This document shows, in pieces, positions 33,945 to 42,480 of a DNA stretch of 64,000 nucleotides. The first letter of the stretch is position 1. Every line of letters starts with the position of its first letter. A program made the translations under genes and the position numbers. The DNA comes from Phycisphaerales bacterium (lineage in GTDB: Bacteria > Planctomycetota > Phycisphaerae > Phycisphaerales > SM1A02): contig JAKVBU010000007.1 of assembly GCA_022446885.1 (NCBI GenBank), positions 191,703 through 255,702 on the forward strand, read 5' to 3'. Below the pieces are notes generated by a model, which ran no database searches, had not been told where the DNA came from, and saw only the letters and a program-made list of their open reading frames with translations.

Positions 33945-35887
33945 GCCGGTCTCCTCACTGCCGAGAATCCGGACCGACGATTGTCAATGCATCTGGTCAG
34001 CACGGACTCCAACAGCAGGAGCATGAGCAACACCAGACCCATCAAGGGGCCCAGACCGCTTCGGGCAATCTGAGTCTTGGAGGTGTCCAACTGAACCCAG
34101 TTCAATTCGGCAAGTCTGTCAGAGGCAGACTTGTCCATGGGCCGTTGCGCTTCACTGGTGATGTCGGGCAGCGTGATGCGGCCATCCAACACGCCTGCTT
34201 CAGGGCCCGAGGTTGCGCTGGCAGTCAGAGGATCAGGCATACCTGTATGAGCGCCAGACCGGATCAACTCCTGGAGAATCGCCGGTGCTGCCGGTCGTAG
34301 TGGCAGGTCTGACCAAGAGGGGTGCCAAGCCAACGCGGAGATGATGGAAGATCTTCCCGACTCCCGTGGGAGCATCACCAGCAGCGGGTGTTCGTCAATC
34401 ATCACAAGAGATTTGGCACCATCCAAGCCCAGCAATGGGCGAAGGTCCAACATGCGATCAATACGAAGCTGCTCCAGCAGTGATGGCAGTTCCCCTTGCA
34501 GCACAGCCAATGGACCACCTTCAGAAGGAACCGGAGGAAGCTCAATAGGTATGTGCCCGGATCGGGTCAGGATCCGTTCCACATCAGCTGATCCTGAACC
34601 AACCAGAAAGCTCTGCATCGACAACTCGTCGGATGAGGTTCGTGGAAGAACGATCACAGGAGACGAGTTCGGTTGATCCAACAGGGCAGACCATGAGGAC
34701 GCTGGCAGTAGTTCTGGGCCCACGACGACAATTGGTGTGGGCCTGTCAAGCGTGTCTATCTGAACTCCGGTTGGCGACCTGTGTTGTACCGTTAGCTGAT
34801 TGGGCTGTAATCCAGCCTCAATCGCAGTCTGAACCCACGACGACTGCAGCCCTGGGTCAAAATCGCTCCGGGGTTCGTCGGTGATCATGGTCACTGAGGC
34901 ATGAGAACGTTGCTCCAATGAGATCCACCAACTGGCTGCTGGTGATGGAAACTCCGGCAAGTGCACATGCGCAATTGCACTCTCTGGCAGCTCCAACTCA
35001 ACATCAATCGAAGCCGTGACACGCCGAGCGCCTGATGGCCAATGCACCTTGGAGGTTGCTGTCTCTCCAGTGGGTTGTCCTGAGGAGTCCAACAGGTCTA
35101 TCTGGATCTGTATTGAGCTCTCGGCTTCAGGGCGGCCACGTTCAAGCATGACCGTGATCTGACTTGATGTGAGAGGATCGCCCGGAAGCGACACCGCTCT
35201 GGAGCTACGAACACCTGTGATCCATACTGTGTCTCGTTCATCCTGAGCTGGTTGGTCAAACTCGACCACAGGAAGGTCGGTCAGTTCATCAATTGACCGC
35301 ACAAGATCATGCCGCATGCCGCTGATCGCCACGATCTTGGAATCTGGGTTGCTTGCCATGAATCGACGCACACGATCTCTAACACTGTTCCAATCAGGCC
35401 CATGCGCTACTTCATGAAGCTGGCTCCTCAAATCGGATCGCAAGTCGTGCACGACCTGTCCAGATAGCGGAACCACCACCAAGGGCTTGCCATCTGAGTA
35501 TTGGGACTGAATCTCGTCGATGCGATCCAGATGATCGTCAATGTCACGGCCACCTGAAGCGTCGGGCATCCAAGCGGTAATCGTGTCGTCCAGCAGAATG
35601 ATCGGCGGCCGACCACCCCGTCCTGACTCACCAGTCGTGAACAAGCCAACCAGTAACAGTGCGGCGATCGGACAGACTGCCATGCGAACCGTCAGAAGCA
35701 ACAGACGAAGCAATCTCAGTGGTGCTCGCCTCTTCAGTGTCTCTTGCACAAGTCCAATGGCCCCCCAAGACATTGCCTGAGATCGACGACGGATCAACAA
35801 GAGAATCAGTAACGGAAAGACCGCGCTGATCAGACCTGTTGTCAAGAGACCGGGCAAAAAGACTCCAGCAGTGATCAGGGGAACCAC
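33941..35887 (-). CDS. BatA-like membrane protein
   Basis: 648 aa. The N-terminus (TTGLISAVFPLLILLLIRRRSQAMSWGAI, then RRAPLRLLRLLLLTVRMAVCPIAALLLVG) is the double-transmembrane BatA/aerotolerance N-terminal module, with the basic RRR turn and W-x-A-I element. A long beta-rich periplasmic region follows, with no intact MIDAS DxSxS at the usual place (FLLDD-type DDTITAWMPD near 95), and a C-terminal helix (LGPLMGLVLLMLLLLESVL) plus short basic tail close the protein. It starts 5 bases after the DUF58 stop and its own stop is overlapped by the vWA gene (ATGA). Confidence 0.85.
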   Translation of the reverse strand: MVPLITAGVFLPGLLTTGLISAVFPLLILLLIRRRSQAMSWGAIGLVQETLKRRAPLRLLRLLLLTVRMAVCPIAALLLVGLFTTGESGRGGRPPIILLDDTITAWMPDASGGRDIDDHLDRIDEIQSQYSDGKPLVVVPLSGQVVHDLRSDLRSQLHEVAHGPDWNSVRDRVRRFMASNPDSKIVAISGMRHDLVRSIDELTDLPVVEFDQPAQDERDTVWITGVRSSRAVSLPGDPLTSSQITVMLERGRPEAESSIQIQIDLLDSSGQPTGETATSKVHWPSGARRVTASIDVELELPESAIAHVHLPEFPSPAASWWISLEQRSHASVTMITDEPRSDFDPGLQSSWVQTAIEAGLQPNQLTVQHRSPTGVQIDTLDRPTPIVVVGPELLPASSWSALLDQPNSSPVIVLPRTSSDELSMQSFLVGSGSADVERILTRSGHIPIELPPVPSEGGPLAVLQGELPSLLEQLRIDRMLDLRPLLGLDGAKSLVMIDEHPLLVMLPRESGRSSIISALAWHPSWSDLPLRPAAPAILQELIRSGAHTGMPDPLTASATSGPEAGVLDGRITLPDITSEAQRPMDKSASDRLAELNWVQLDTSKTQIARSGLGPLMGLVLLMLLLLESVLTRCIDNRRSGFSAVRRPA

Positions 35888-35892
35888 GACCG

Positions 35893-36804
35893 TTATCCAG
35901 ACAGACTTGTCATGCCAGTGCCGCCAGATCGGCGCTGTAGCAGCTCTCTCAGCGCAGGAATTGGTGACTCATGAGGATCGAGCAGTACATGATCCACATG
36001 CAGTCCACGGCAAACACTCAAAATCTCGTCTTGGTGGGCTTGTAGAACTCGCAGGTAGTCATCTCGAATGTGCGCGGCAGTCACTCGATGCGATCCGCCG
36101 CCTTCCAGATCCTGCAACAAGACTTGCTCAGGCACATCGAACAGGCGTTCTGACTGGTCCAGAATCTGCAGAACAAGAACATCATGACCGGCATGTCGAA
36201 GACGGCCCAGGGCCCGACGAAACGCGATGTTGGGATCCAGCAAGTCAGAACAAATCAACACAAGGCCTGGATGGCGCATACACCTGACAACAACTTGTGC
36301 CGAGGCATCTAGATCCATCTTGAGTCCATTGGCTGGTGTTCTGGACAGCATGTGGACCACATTTGACAGCCCATCCACCCCGCCGCTCATTGCTGTTGGT
36401 TGAGGCGCAGATACATGACAAGGGCACGCGGCAACACGATCGCCTGAATCCGCGGCCAGCCAAGCCAACGCTTCAGCCACTGCCGAGGCCAACTCTTGCT
36501 TTGATCCCCACACGCCGCCCGACTCAAACTGCATCGAACCTGACCCATCCATCATGAACATGACATCGAGGGCTGTCTCCATTCTCGCTCTCTTGAGCAC
36601 GAGGCGATCGGAACGGGCGAAGACACGCCAGTCCAGATGTCGAAGATCATCACCAGGTTGATATGCCCGATGTCGATCAAACTCGACAGCGGCGCCGGCT
36701 CTGTTTGATGGGTGGGCGCCGGATCGAATGCCGTCGATGATCCGTCGAGCCCTGACATCCAGTCCATCAAGGGCACTTCGAAGAGCTGCCTGCCCCAAAT
36801 TCAA
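35893..36804 (-). CDS. DUF58 domain protein
   Basis: 303 aa, TTG start that overlaps the MoxR stop (TTGA). DUF58 signature: GIRSGAHPSNRAGAAVEFDRHRAYQPGDDLRHLDWRVFARSDRLVLKRA, followed by a degenerate vWA-like region MFMMDGSGSMQF with an apparent MIDAS DGSGS. DUF58 proteins are the standard partner of MoxR ATPases and may recruit the vWA clients. No transmembrane segment, so it is cytoplasmic. The early DGIRSGxHPSxRxGxxxEFxxHRxYxxGDDxRxxDWxxxARxDxLxxKxx pattern is the most reliable evidence. Confidence 0.93.
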   Translation of the reverse strand: MNLGQAALRSALDGLDVRARRIIDGIRSGAHPSNRAGAAVEFDRHRAYQPGDDLRHLDWRVFARSDRLVLKRARMETALDVMFMMDGSGSMQFESGGVWGSKQELASAVAEALAWLAADSGDRVAACPCHVSAPQPTAMSGGVDGLSNVVHMLSRTPANGLKMDLDASAQVVVRCMRHPGLVLICSDLLDPNIAFRRALGRLRHAGHDVLVLQILDQSERLFDVPEQVLLQDLEGGGSHRVTAAHIRDDYLRVLQAHQDEILSVCRGLHVDHVLLDPHESPIPALRELLQRRSGGTGMTSLSG

Positions 36805-37823
36805 CTGACGATTCCGTTAGGTGCCATCCCTGCATCGATGATCGACTCTTGGGTGACTTGAGTCTGAATGTCGTTCAAGATCGTCGCCATGGAAACGGAT
36901 TCAGATTGAGCCGTGAAGTTCAACAACACACGATGTCGAAGAACAGCATGTATCACACTGTCGAGATCGTCGGTGTTGACATGGGAGCGGCCTTCCAGCA
37001 ATGCTCGTGCCTTCGATACAAGGATGATCGCCTGACTTGCTCGGGGGCCAGCGCCCCAAGACACACAGCGTCTCACAAGATCAGTAGCGCGCACATCGTC
37101 GGGTCGAGTTGCACGCACAATGGCTACAGCACGAGCTGTGATGTGATCTGGAACGCTGATGCTGCGAACAACTTTCTGTAGTTGAAGCACGTCCTCTGCA
37201 CTCATGACTGGAGACGGAGACTCAACAGGAGACTCTGTCGTTCGTTTGACAATCTCACACTCTTGAGACTCACTGGGATACTCAACGCGAATCGAGATCA
37301 GAAATCGATCGAGTTGAGCCTCGGGTAGTGGGTACGTCCCTTGCTGTTCGATTGGGTTCTGTGTGGCCAGTACAAAGAACGGCGGAGTCAGTGGCCGCCG
37401 AACGCCACTTGCTGACACCTGACGTTCCTGCATGGCCTCAAGCAGCGCTGCTTGTGTTCTGGGAGGCGTTCGATTGATCTCGTCTGCGAGCAGAATGTTT
37501 GTGAACACTGGGCCCTGAACAAATCGCATCTCCCGCGAGCCACTGCTTCGATCTTCCTGAATAATCTCGGTTCCTGTGAGATCACTGGGCATGAGATCGG
37601 GGGTGAACTGCACACGGGCAAAGGACAGGTCAAGACAATTGGCCAAGGTCGAGATAGACAGTGTCTTGGCGAGGCCAGGAACACCCTCCACCAGAACATG
37701 TCCATCAGCAAGCAGAGCCAACAGAAGATGGTCAACCAACGCCTGCTGGCCGACAAGAACGGTGCCCATCGCGGATCGAAGTGCATCAATCTTTGATGCG
37801 ATCACGTCCTGCTCAACAGTCAT
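36801..37823 (-). CDS. MoxR-family AAA+ ATPase
   Basis: 340 aa from ATG 37823, chosen because an AGAGGAGA ribosome site lies just upstream and the upstream frame is non-coding. AAA+ elements: Walker A EGVPGLAKT, Walker B NILLADEINR, sensor-1 FFVLATQNPIEQQGTYPLPEAQLDRF with the MoxR-specific GTYPLPEAQLDRF block, and the C-terminal lid. MoxR ATPases act as chaperones for vWA proteins and metal or stress responses. First gene of a seven-gene minus-strand operon; a divergent mutM starts 78 bases away, so the shared gap must hold both promoters. Confidence 0.96.
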   Translation of the reverse strand: MTVEQDVIASKIDALRSAMGTVLVGQQALVDHLLLALLADGHVLVEGVPGLAKTLSISTLANCLDLSFARVQFTPDLMPSDLTGTEIIQEDRSSGSREMRFVQGPVFTNILLADEINRTPPRTQAALLEAMQERQVSASGVRRPLTPPFFVLATQNPIEQQGTYPLPEAQLDRFLISIRVEYPSESQECEIVKRTTESPVESPSPVMSAEDVLQLQKVVRSISVPDHITARAVAIVRATRPDDVRATDLVRRCVSWGAGPRASQAIILVSKARALLEGRSHVNTDDLDSVIHAVLRHRVLLNFTAQSESVSMATILNDIQTQVTQESIIDAGMAPNGIVS

Positions 37824-37901
37824 CTCGAATCTCCTCTTGCCCGATAGGATAGGACGCCTAGAACCCCGTAACCCTGGAACTTCGGAACCGGGACCTCGCT
37901 C

Positions 37902-38729
37902 ATGCCGGAACTTCCAGAAGTTGAGTCCATTCGTCGCAGCTTGGAAGCCCATCTTGTGGGCCGAAAGGTCGTTCGGGTGCGAATTGAGCGTCAGGACATC
38001 GTGTGTGCCCCATCTGGAGGCAGTCATCTAGACCTGCTTGCTTCAAGTCACATCAAATCACTGAGGCGTCATGGAAAGCAGATGGCAATCATCGCCGATG
38101 ACCGTCGTGCGTTGGTGATTCAACTTGGGATGACTGGGCGAATGCACCTGATGCCCAAGGGGCGACATCTGCGGGGTTCCGATGCGCGACACTGCCACGT
38201 CAAGTGGTTGCTCGATGATGGCACTCGGCTCATCTATCAAGACTCACGCCGATTCGGCCGGCTGACCCCTTGTGCCTCTGTTGACCATCTGGAAGACCGA
38301 TGGAGCCAACTGGGCCCAGATGCACTGCTAGCTCGCCCTGAGCGACTCCGAAACCAACTCGTGAAAGGCCAGCGGGCAGTGAAAGCAGTGCTGCTGGATC
38401 AGCGTCGAATTGCCGGAGTAGGGAACATCTACGCTGACGAAGCACTGTTCGGTGCACGGCTGAATCCCATGAGGCCTCTTGATTCCCTCTCTGAGCCTGA
38501 TCGGCACCGGCTTGTTCACCATGTGCGAGTCAGGCTTCGCAGTGCACTACGCCATGGAGGTACGACCTTCAGTGACCACCGAACACCAGATGGCTCAGTC
38601 GGTAGCTGGGGAAGCAAGCGACAAGTGCACGGCCGAAGGGGAGCACCTTGTGTGAATTGTGCTCATCCACTGTCGAGCGGGACTGTTGCGAGCCGTACCA
38701 CAGTCTGGTGCGACCGATGTCAGGCATGA
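37902..38729 (+). CDS. mutM: Formamidopyrimidine-DNA glycosylase
   Basis: 275 aa. Bifunctional base-excision repair enzyme that removes 8-oxoguanine. The N-terminus MPELPEVESIRRSLE supplies the catalytic Pro and Glu, RRHGKQM gives the conserved lysine, ..QLGMTGRMHL.. follows, ..AGVGNIYADEALF.. is the H2TH region, and the C-terminal zinc finger has four cysteines (PCVNCAHPLSSG..., WCDRCQA). Intact and of normal length. Transcribed toward the dnaA-proximal noncoding gap. Confidence 0.97.
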   Translation: MPELPEVESIRRSLEAHLVGRKVVRVRIERQDIVCAPSGGSHLDLLASSHIKSLRRHGKQMAIIADDRRALVIQLGMTGRMHLMPKGRHLRGSDARHCHVKWLLDDGTRLIYQDSRRFGRLTPCASVDHLEDRWSQLGPDALLARPERLRNQLVKGQRAVKAVLLDQRRIAGVGNIYADEALFGARLNPMRPLDSLSEPDRHRLVHHVRVRLRSALRHGGTTFSDHRTPDGSVGSWGSKRQVHGRRGAPCVNCAHPLSSGTVASRTTVWCDRCQA

Positions 38730-39069
38730 TGAACGCAGGCCTCTGAGGGTCTTTTTTCTGCTGATAGACAGATAGTTCTCCCTCTTCTCTAGTAACAGCC
38801 CTGTTGTCATGTGGATCTTGTGTGTGGCCATGTGTGCAAGCGGTTGTGCGACACGATGTTGAATCAGACTCTGAACACGTGGAAGACCTGTCGCTTGCCC
38901 GGTTGGTAAAAGTCAGCCATGGTCTCTGGTCAGGTTCATCATGGCACCTTGGGCCGCCACAGACATCAATTGCTGGCGTCAAGGAGCCAGTGTCAGACAG
39001 TGTGGCGACAGGTTATGCACCAGCCATACAGCCCAAGCGACAGGTGTCGATGGCTCCAGCCGGGCCGCC
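38730..39069. other. Noncoding gap between mutM and dnaA, candidate replication origin
   Basis: 340 bases without a supportable gene, in convergent orientation between mutM and dnaA. It holds TTATGCACC at 39013-39021 (eight of nine matches to the DnaA box TTATNCACA), TGTGGATCT at 38810-38818 (seven of nine to the reverse box TGTGGATAA), and several weaker TGTG-rich boxes at 38820-38860. A T6 tract with A/T-richer flank lies at 38751-38800. The pattern is compatible with a degenerate oriC beside dnaA, but box number and spacing are modest; the T-tract may also serve as the mutM terminator. Confidence 0.3.
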
Positions 39070-40419
39070 TCAGATGGCGTCTTGTCCGGTGAGGGCCTCT
39101 TCAAGGCGGACGAGGTCTCGGTCAAGGCCGTCGTCATTGACCCGCTTTCCGTCGATGGTCTTGATCGCGTGCATGACGGTGGTGTGATCACGGCCACCAA
39201 AGTACCCGCCGATCTCTCCAAGGCTGAATCGGGTGTGCCGGCGGGCCAGATACATGCCAATCTGTCTTGGTAGAGCGATGCTTCTCTGCCGCCTCTTGGA
39301 GAGCAGATCACCCACCCGCAACCCATAGAAGCCACTCACCGTATCGAGAATGGACTGCACGGAAACCGACACCTGGGCGGATGAGTCCACCTGAGCCTGC
39401 CCACCAATGCACTGCTTGGCCAAGGCTAGATCGATCTCTCTGCTGTCGATCTTGGCGAGGCTCTGCAGGGTGGTCAGGGCACCCTCCAGTTCGCGGATGT
39501 TTGAGTCGACTCGAGCGGCCACGTAGCCAGCAACCTCATCAGGCACGTCGATTCCACGGAGTGTGGCCTTGCTCTTGAGAATGGCGACGCGGGTTTCGTA
39601 GCAAGGCTTCTCAATCGGCGCGACCAGACCACTGTTGAACCGGCTGGTGAGCCGTTCCTCCAGATCCGGAATCTCATTCGGGGGCGCGTCTGAACTGAGC
39701 ACCACTTGTCGGCCAGACTGGTACAGCGAGTTGAAGGTGTGGAAGAACTCTTCCTGTGACGGCCCACGATTGGTGATGTCATGAATGTCATCGACCACCA
39801 GCACGTCGTAGGTGCGGAACCGATGACGGAAGTCCTTCATCTTGCCCTCTTGAACAGCGTCCATGAAGTTGTTCATGAAACTGTTGCAGGAGATGTAGCA
39901 GATGCGCATGTCTGGGTTGGTGCGCATTGCGGTCTGGCAGATGGCCTGCAACAGATGCGTCTTTCCCAACCCCACTCCACCATGGATGAAGAACGGGTTG
40001 TAGGCCCGGCCAGGTTGTTCGGCAACAGCCAGAGCGGCAGCATGAGCCAGTCGATTGTCCGGACCAACAACAAACGTGTCGAAGGTGTAGTCAGGGCTCA
40101 GGAGGATCTCATCTTCACCACCATCATCCTGATGTTTGAAGACGCCACCAGGCATGGACGTTTCGATCTGAGGAACTTCACCGACAAACGACACAGGCAA
40201 CAGCCGCCCTGTAACGGATTGGGCCGCTTCAGTGAACGCATCGATGCACTGTCGTTGCAGATATCGCCGTCGCACATCTTCGGTCACGAGCAAGTGCAAC
40301 GTGCCGTCGATCACATCGACGATCTCAATCTCTGAAAACCAGTGTCTGCACGCGGCGGGGTAATGTTCGCGCAAGTAGGCGAGCACACCCTCAAGTACAG
40401 CTCTGTCGATGACGGCCAT
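39070..40419 (-). CDS. dnaA: Chromosomal replication initiator DnaA
   Basis: 449 aa. Domain I (1-80) and a short domain II precede the AAA+ core with Walker A GGVGLGKTH (147-155), Walker B VLVVDDIHDI (about 206-215), the sensor and arginine-finger region SRFNSGLVAPIEKP, and the C-terminal helix-turn-helix with the signature GGYFGGRDHTTVMHAIKTI (about 408-426). Domain II is short and there is no N-terminal extension. The start at 40419 follows CACTTTTC-free leader with a GAGAAGGGAAACAG sequence that includes a plausible Shine-Dalgarno element. A 16-base palindrome is just upstream. Confidence 0.97.
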   Translation of the reverse strand: MAVIDRAVLEGVLAYLREHYPAACRHWFSEIEIVDVIDGTLHLLVTEDVRRRYLQRQCIDAFTEAAQSVTGRLLPVSFVGEVPQIETSMPGGVFKHQDDGGEDEILLSPDYTFDTFVVGPDNRLAHAAALAVAEQPGRAYNPFFIHGGVGLGKTHLLQAICQTAMRTNPDMRICYISCNSFMNNFMDAVQEGKMKDFRHRFRTYDVLVVDDIHDITNRGPSQEEFFHTFNSLYQSGRQVVLSSDAPPNEIPDLEERLTSRFNSGLVAPIEKPCYETRVAILKSKATLRGIDVPDEVAGYVAARVDSNIRELEGALTTLQSLAKIDSREIDLALAKQCIGGQAQVDSSAQVSVSVQSILDTVSGFYGLRVGDLLSKRRQRSIALPRQIGMYLARRHTRFSLGEIGGYFGGRDHTTVMHAIKTIDGKRVNDDGLDRDLVRLEEALTGQDAI

Positions 40420-40438
40420 CTGTTTCCCTTCTCTCCAC

Positions 40439-40454
40439 GATCGGCGGGCCGATC
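40439..40454. promoter_or_regulatory. Perfect palindrome upstream of dnaA
   Basis: GATCGGC-GG-GCCGATC, two 7-base half-sites with a 2-base spacer, 20 bases upstream of the dnaA ATG. A TGTGGACGG, a six-of-nine match to the reverse DnaA box, sits a few bases further out at 40457-40465. It could be an operator in the dnaA promoter or 5' leader; a transcribed hairpin is also possible. Confidence 0.4.
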
Positions 40455-40479
40455 AATGTGGACGGTACGCCCCCTCGCC

Positions 40480-41388
40480 TCACGCGTCAACCGCCGACTC
40501 GCGCTGTTCATCCCATCGCGCACGGTTTGCCCGGTGATCCATGAGGAAGTGCACCCGCTTTGCCTGTGCCTCGCCCACTAGATCTCTGAGGGCAGCCTTC
40601 GCCGCCTCCAGCGGAGTCCGTCGAGAGACATGCAGCAGCACCACGTCTCGGGCCTCCCAGGCTTCCAGCAAGCCAGCCAGATCTCGCATGTGCAGGTGCC
40701 GACCGATCCGGGCCCGATCGCGGTGTTCTTCGTCGAAAAACGTGCACTCAGTGAGTATCAGCGGGGCCTTGACAAACTCATCACAGAGCAGGCCCGGGTG
40801 CATGTCGGTGTCACCGGTGTATGCCACCAACGGAATCTGCATGTCGTAGGTGATCGTCTCGCCAGCCAATCGCCGCTCCTTGAGCGCTTGTTGAGATTGG
40901 CCAACAAGTTCTGGGCGAAGCTTGCTTCGCCGCTCAAGGGCCACATAACCCAGTGCGGGAACGGCGTGGCTCATCTGGATCGCCTTCAGAAACACGGACG
41001 GTTTGAGGTCAATCTCGTCGCCTGGGCTCATTCCATCAATCTGGAATGGCGTCCGTTGCTGCTCAACATCCACCCACTGTTCCATCATTCGCTGTAGTGG
41101 CCCTGCCAGTGGCTTGGGGCACACAAGACGACCTTCGGGCATCTTCTGGAAGTTCCTCTGGCTGAACCAGTAAGGAATCCCCCCGACATGATCCATGTGT
41201 CCATGTGAGATGGCGGCAACAGTTGCTGAGATCGCGAACCGCGGGGCTGACCCAAGATCGAAGACCACATCCAGTTCAGGAACCTGAACAACGGTGTGCT
41301 CTCCGCCAATGGAGATGCCTTGAACTCGGTACGGGGGGCAGTAGAGGAATCCGGCTCGATCGCCGGACACCGGTCGCCTGGGAATCAT
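40480..41388 (-). CDS. RNase Z-like metallo-beta-lactamase-fold hydrolase
   Basis: 302 aa. Metal-site motif SHGHMDHVGG near residues 61-70 (HxHxDH), a further His in IQMSHAVPALG, an Asp in AYTGDTDMHPG and a His in VVLLHVSRR, in the order seen in tRNase Z and related hydrolases. Such enzymes trim tRNA 3' ends. The window's tRNA-Ala has no encoded CCA, which is consistent with a need for 3' maturation in this organism, but that is only circumstantial. Other hydrolase roles in the same fold are possible. Confidence 0.8.
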   Translation of the reverse strand: MIPRRPVSGDRAGFLYCPPYRVQGISIGGEHTVVQVPELDVVFDLGSAPRFAISATVAAISHGHMDHVGGIPYWFSQRNFQKMPEGRLVCPKPLAGPLQRMMEQWVDVEQQRTPFQIDGMSPGDEIDLKPSVFLKAIQMSHAVPALGYVALERRSKLRPELVGQSQQALKERRLAGETITYDMQIPLVAYTGDTDMHPGLLCDEFVKAPLILTECTFFDEEHRDRARIGRHLHMRDLAGLLEAWEARDVVLLHVSRRTPLEAAKAALRDLVGEAQAKRVHFLMDHRANRARWDEQRESAVDA

Positions 41389-41471
41389 GTCGAACCTCCC
41401 GCGGAGACGCCTTCACGTGTCCGGGAATGCAGTGGGTAAGGCGACAAGTGTACTCGCCCCAAAGACCAGTG

Positions 41472-42467
41472 TCAGACGCGACGGGTTAGAACGCCCGCAG
41501 CAAGCACGTGCAGCATGGCACGGGCAGGTGAATCGGGCAGTACGTCCAGCCGTTGCCGAGCGGAGTTGACCAGGTCTGCTGCCGTTACTCGTGCGGCATC
41601 CAGCCACCCACCTTCCTCCAGCACCTGATGGAGGTCTCCGCGGTCATGCCGCTTGATGATGTCCACCAGACGGCTCCGAAGCGGCTCACCTGCGGCTGCG
41701 AGCGCCCGAATCGTGGGCAACGTGAGCTTCCCCTTGGCCAGATCACGGCCCACGGGCTTACCGACAGTCTCCTCCTGCCCCTCAAGATCAAGGAGGTCAT
41801 CTGTGATCTGGAATGCCACCCCCAGATCCTGTCCATATCCAGCCAGAGCCTGTCGAACAGCTGGCTCATTTCTTGTCAGCAACGCCCCGATCTCGCAGGC
41901 TGAAGAGATGAGCGAGGCGGTCTTTCGGCTCACGATCTCCATATAGGTGCGTTCGTCGAGGTCCAGGTCACCACGATGATGCAACTGAACAACCTCGCCT
42001 TCACAGAGCGTGTTGGTTGTTCGGCCCAGAAGCACGTTGATCGAGGGATCACCGAGCGTAGAACACATGTGGAATGCGTTGGAGATCAGATAGTCGCCGA
42101 GCATCACTGATGTCTCGACGCCATGCAGGCGATTTACGGTTTCGCCCCCTCGCCTGAAGGTGGCCTCATCCAGCACATCATCATGCACCAGTGTGGCCAG
42201 ATGGATCAGCTCCACGACGCCGGCCATGGTTCGGTGGGCATCTCTTGGCCGGGTCAGTGACCCATCTGCAGCCATGCCCGAGAGCATGACCAACAGGGGC
42301 CGAAGCATCTTGCCGTGGTATCGACCTACGTGCAGGCAAAGGGTGTTGACCGGGGCGAAGTCGCTTGCAACCTGCGTCTCGATACGACGCACAATCTCTT
42401 CCAGCTCCTGTTCCAGCAATTGGCCCAGAGCCGGGTCGATGGCCGTGAGGTCGAGTGGGTGTGCCAT
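41472..42467 (-). CDS. Polyprenyl diphosphate synthase (IspB/HepT-type)
   Basis: 331 aa from ATG 42467. Both aspartate-rich motifs are present: HDDVLDE (first DDxxD) and QITDDLLDLEG (second), with GKMLRPLLVML early (substrate-binding Lys/Arg) and GKLTLPTI late. Makes long all-trans isoprenoid diphosphates for quinone side chains. A VKOR-DsbA quinone-reducing system and other respiratory proteins would use such a quinone. Product length not assignable. The start after the methyltransferase stop (gap 13 bases) suggests co-transcription. Confidence 0.93.
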   Translation of the reverse strand: MAHPLDLTAIDPALGQLLEQELEEIVRRIETQVASDFAPVNTLCLHVGRYHGKMLRPLLVMLSGMAADGSLTRPRDAHRTMAGVVELIHLATLVHDDVLDEATFRRGGETVNRLHGVETSVMLGDYLISNAFHMCSTLGDPSINVLLGRTTNTLCEGEVVQLHHRGDLDLDERTYMEIVSRKTASLISSACEIGALLTRNEPAVRQALAGYGQDLGVAFQITDDLLDLEGQEETVGKPVGRDLAKGKLTLPTIRALAAAGEPLRSRLVDIIKRHDRGDLHQVLEEGGWLDAARVTAADLVNSARQRLDVLPDSPARAMLHVLAAGVLTRRV

Positions 42468-42480
42468 CGGCTTTCGGTAC

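Noticed and set aside
38740..38760. T6 tract after mutM as a Rho-independent terminator
   Set aside because: No stem of more than four pairs with a workable loop precedes it.
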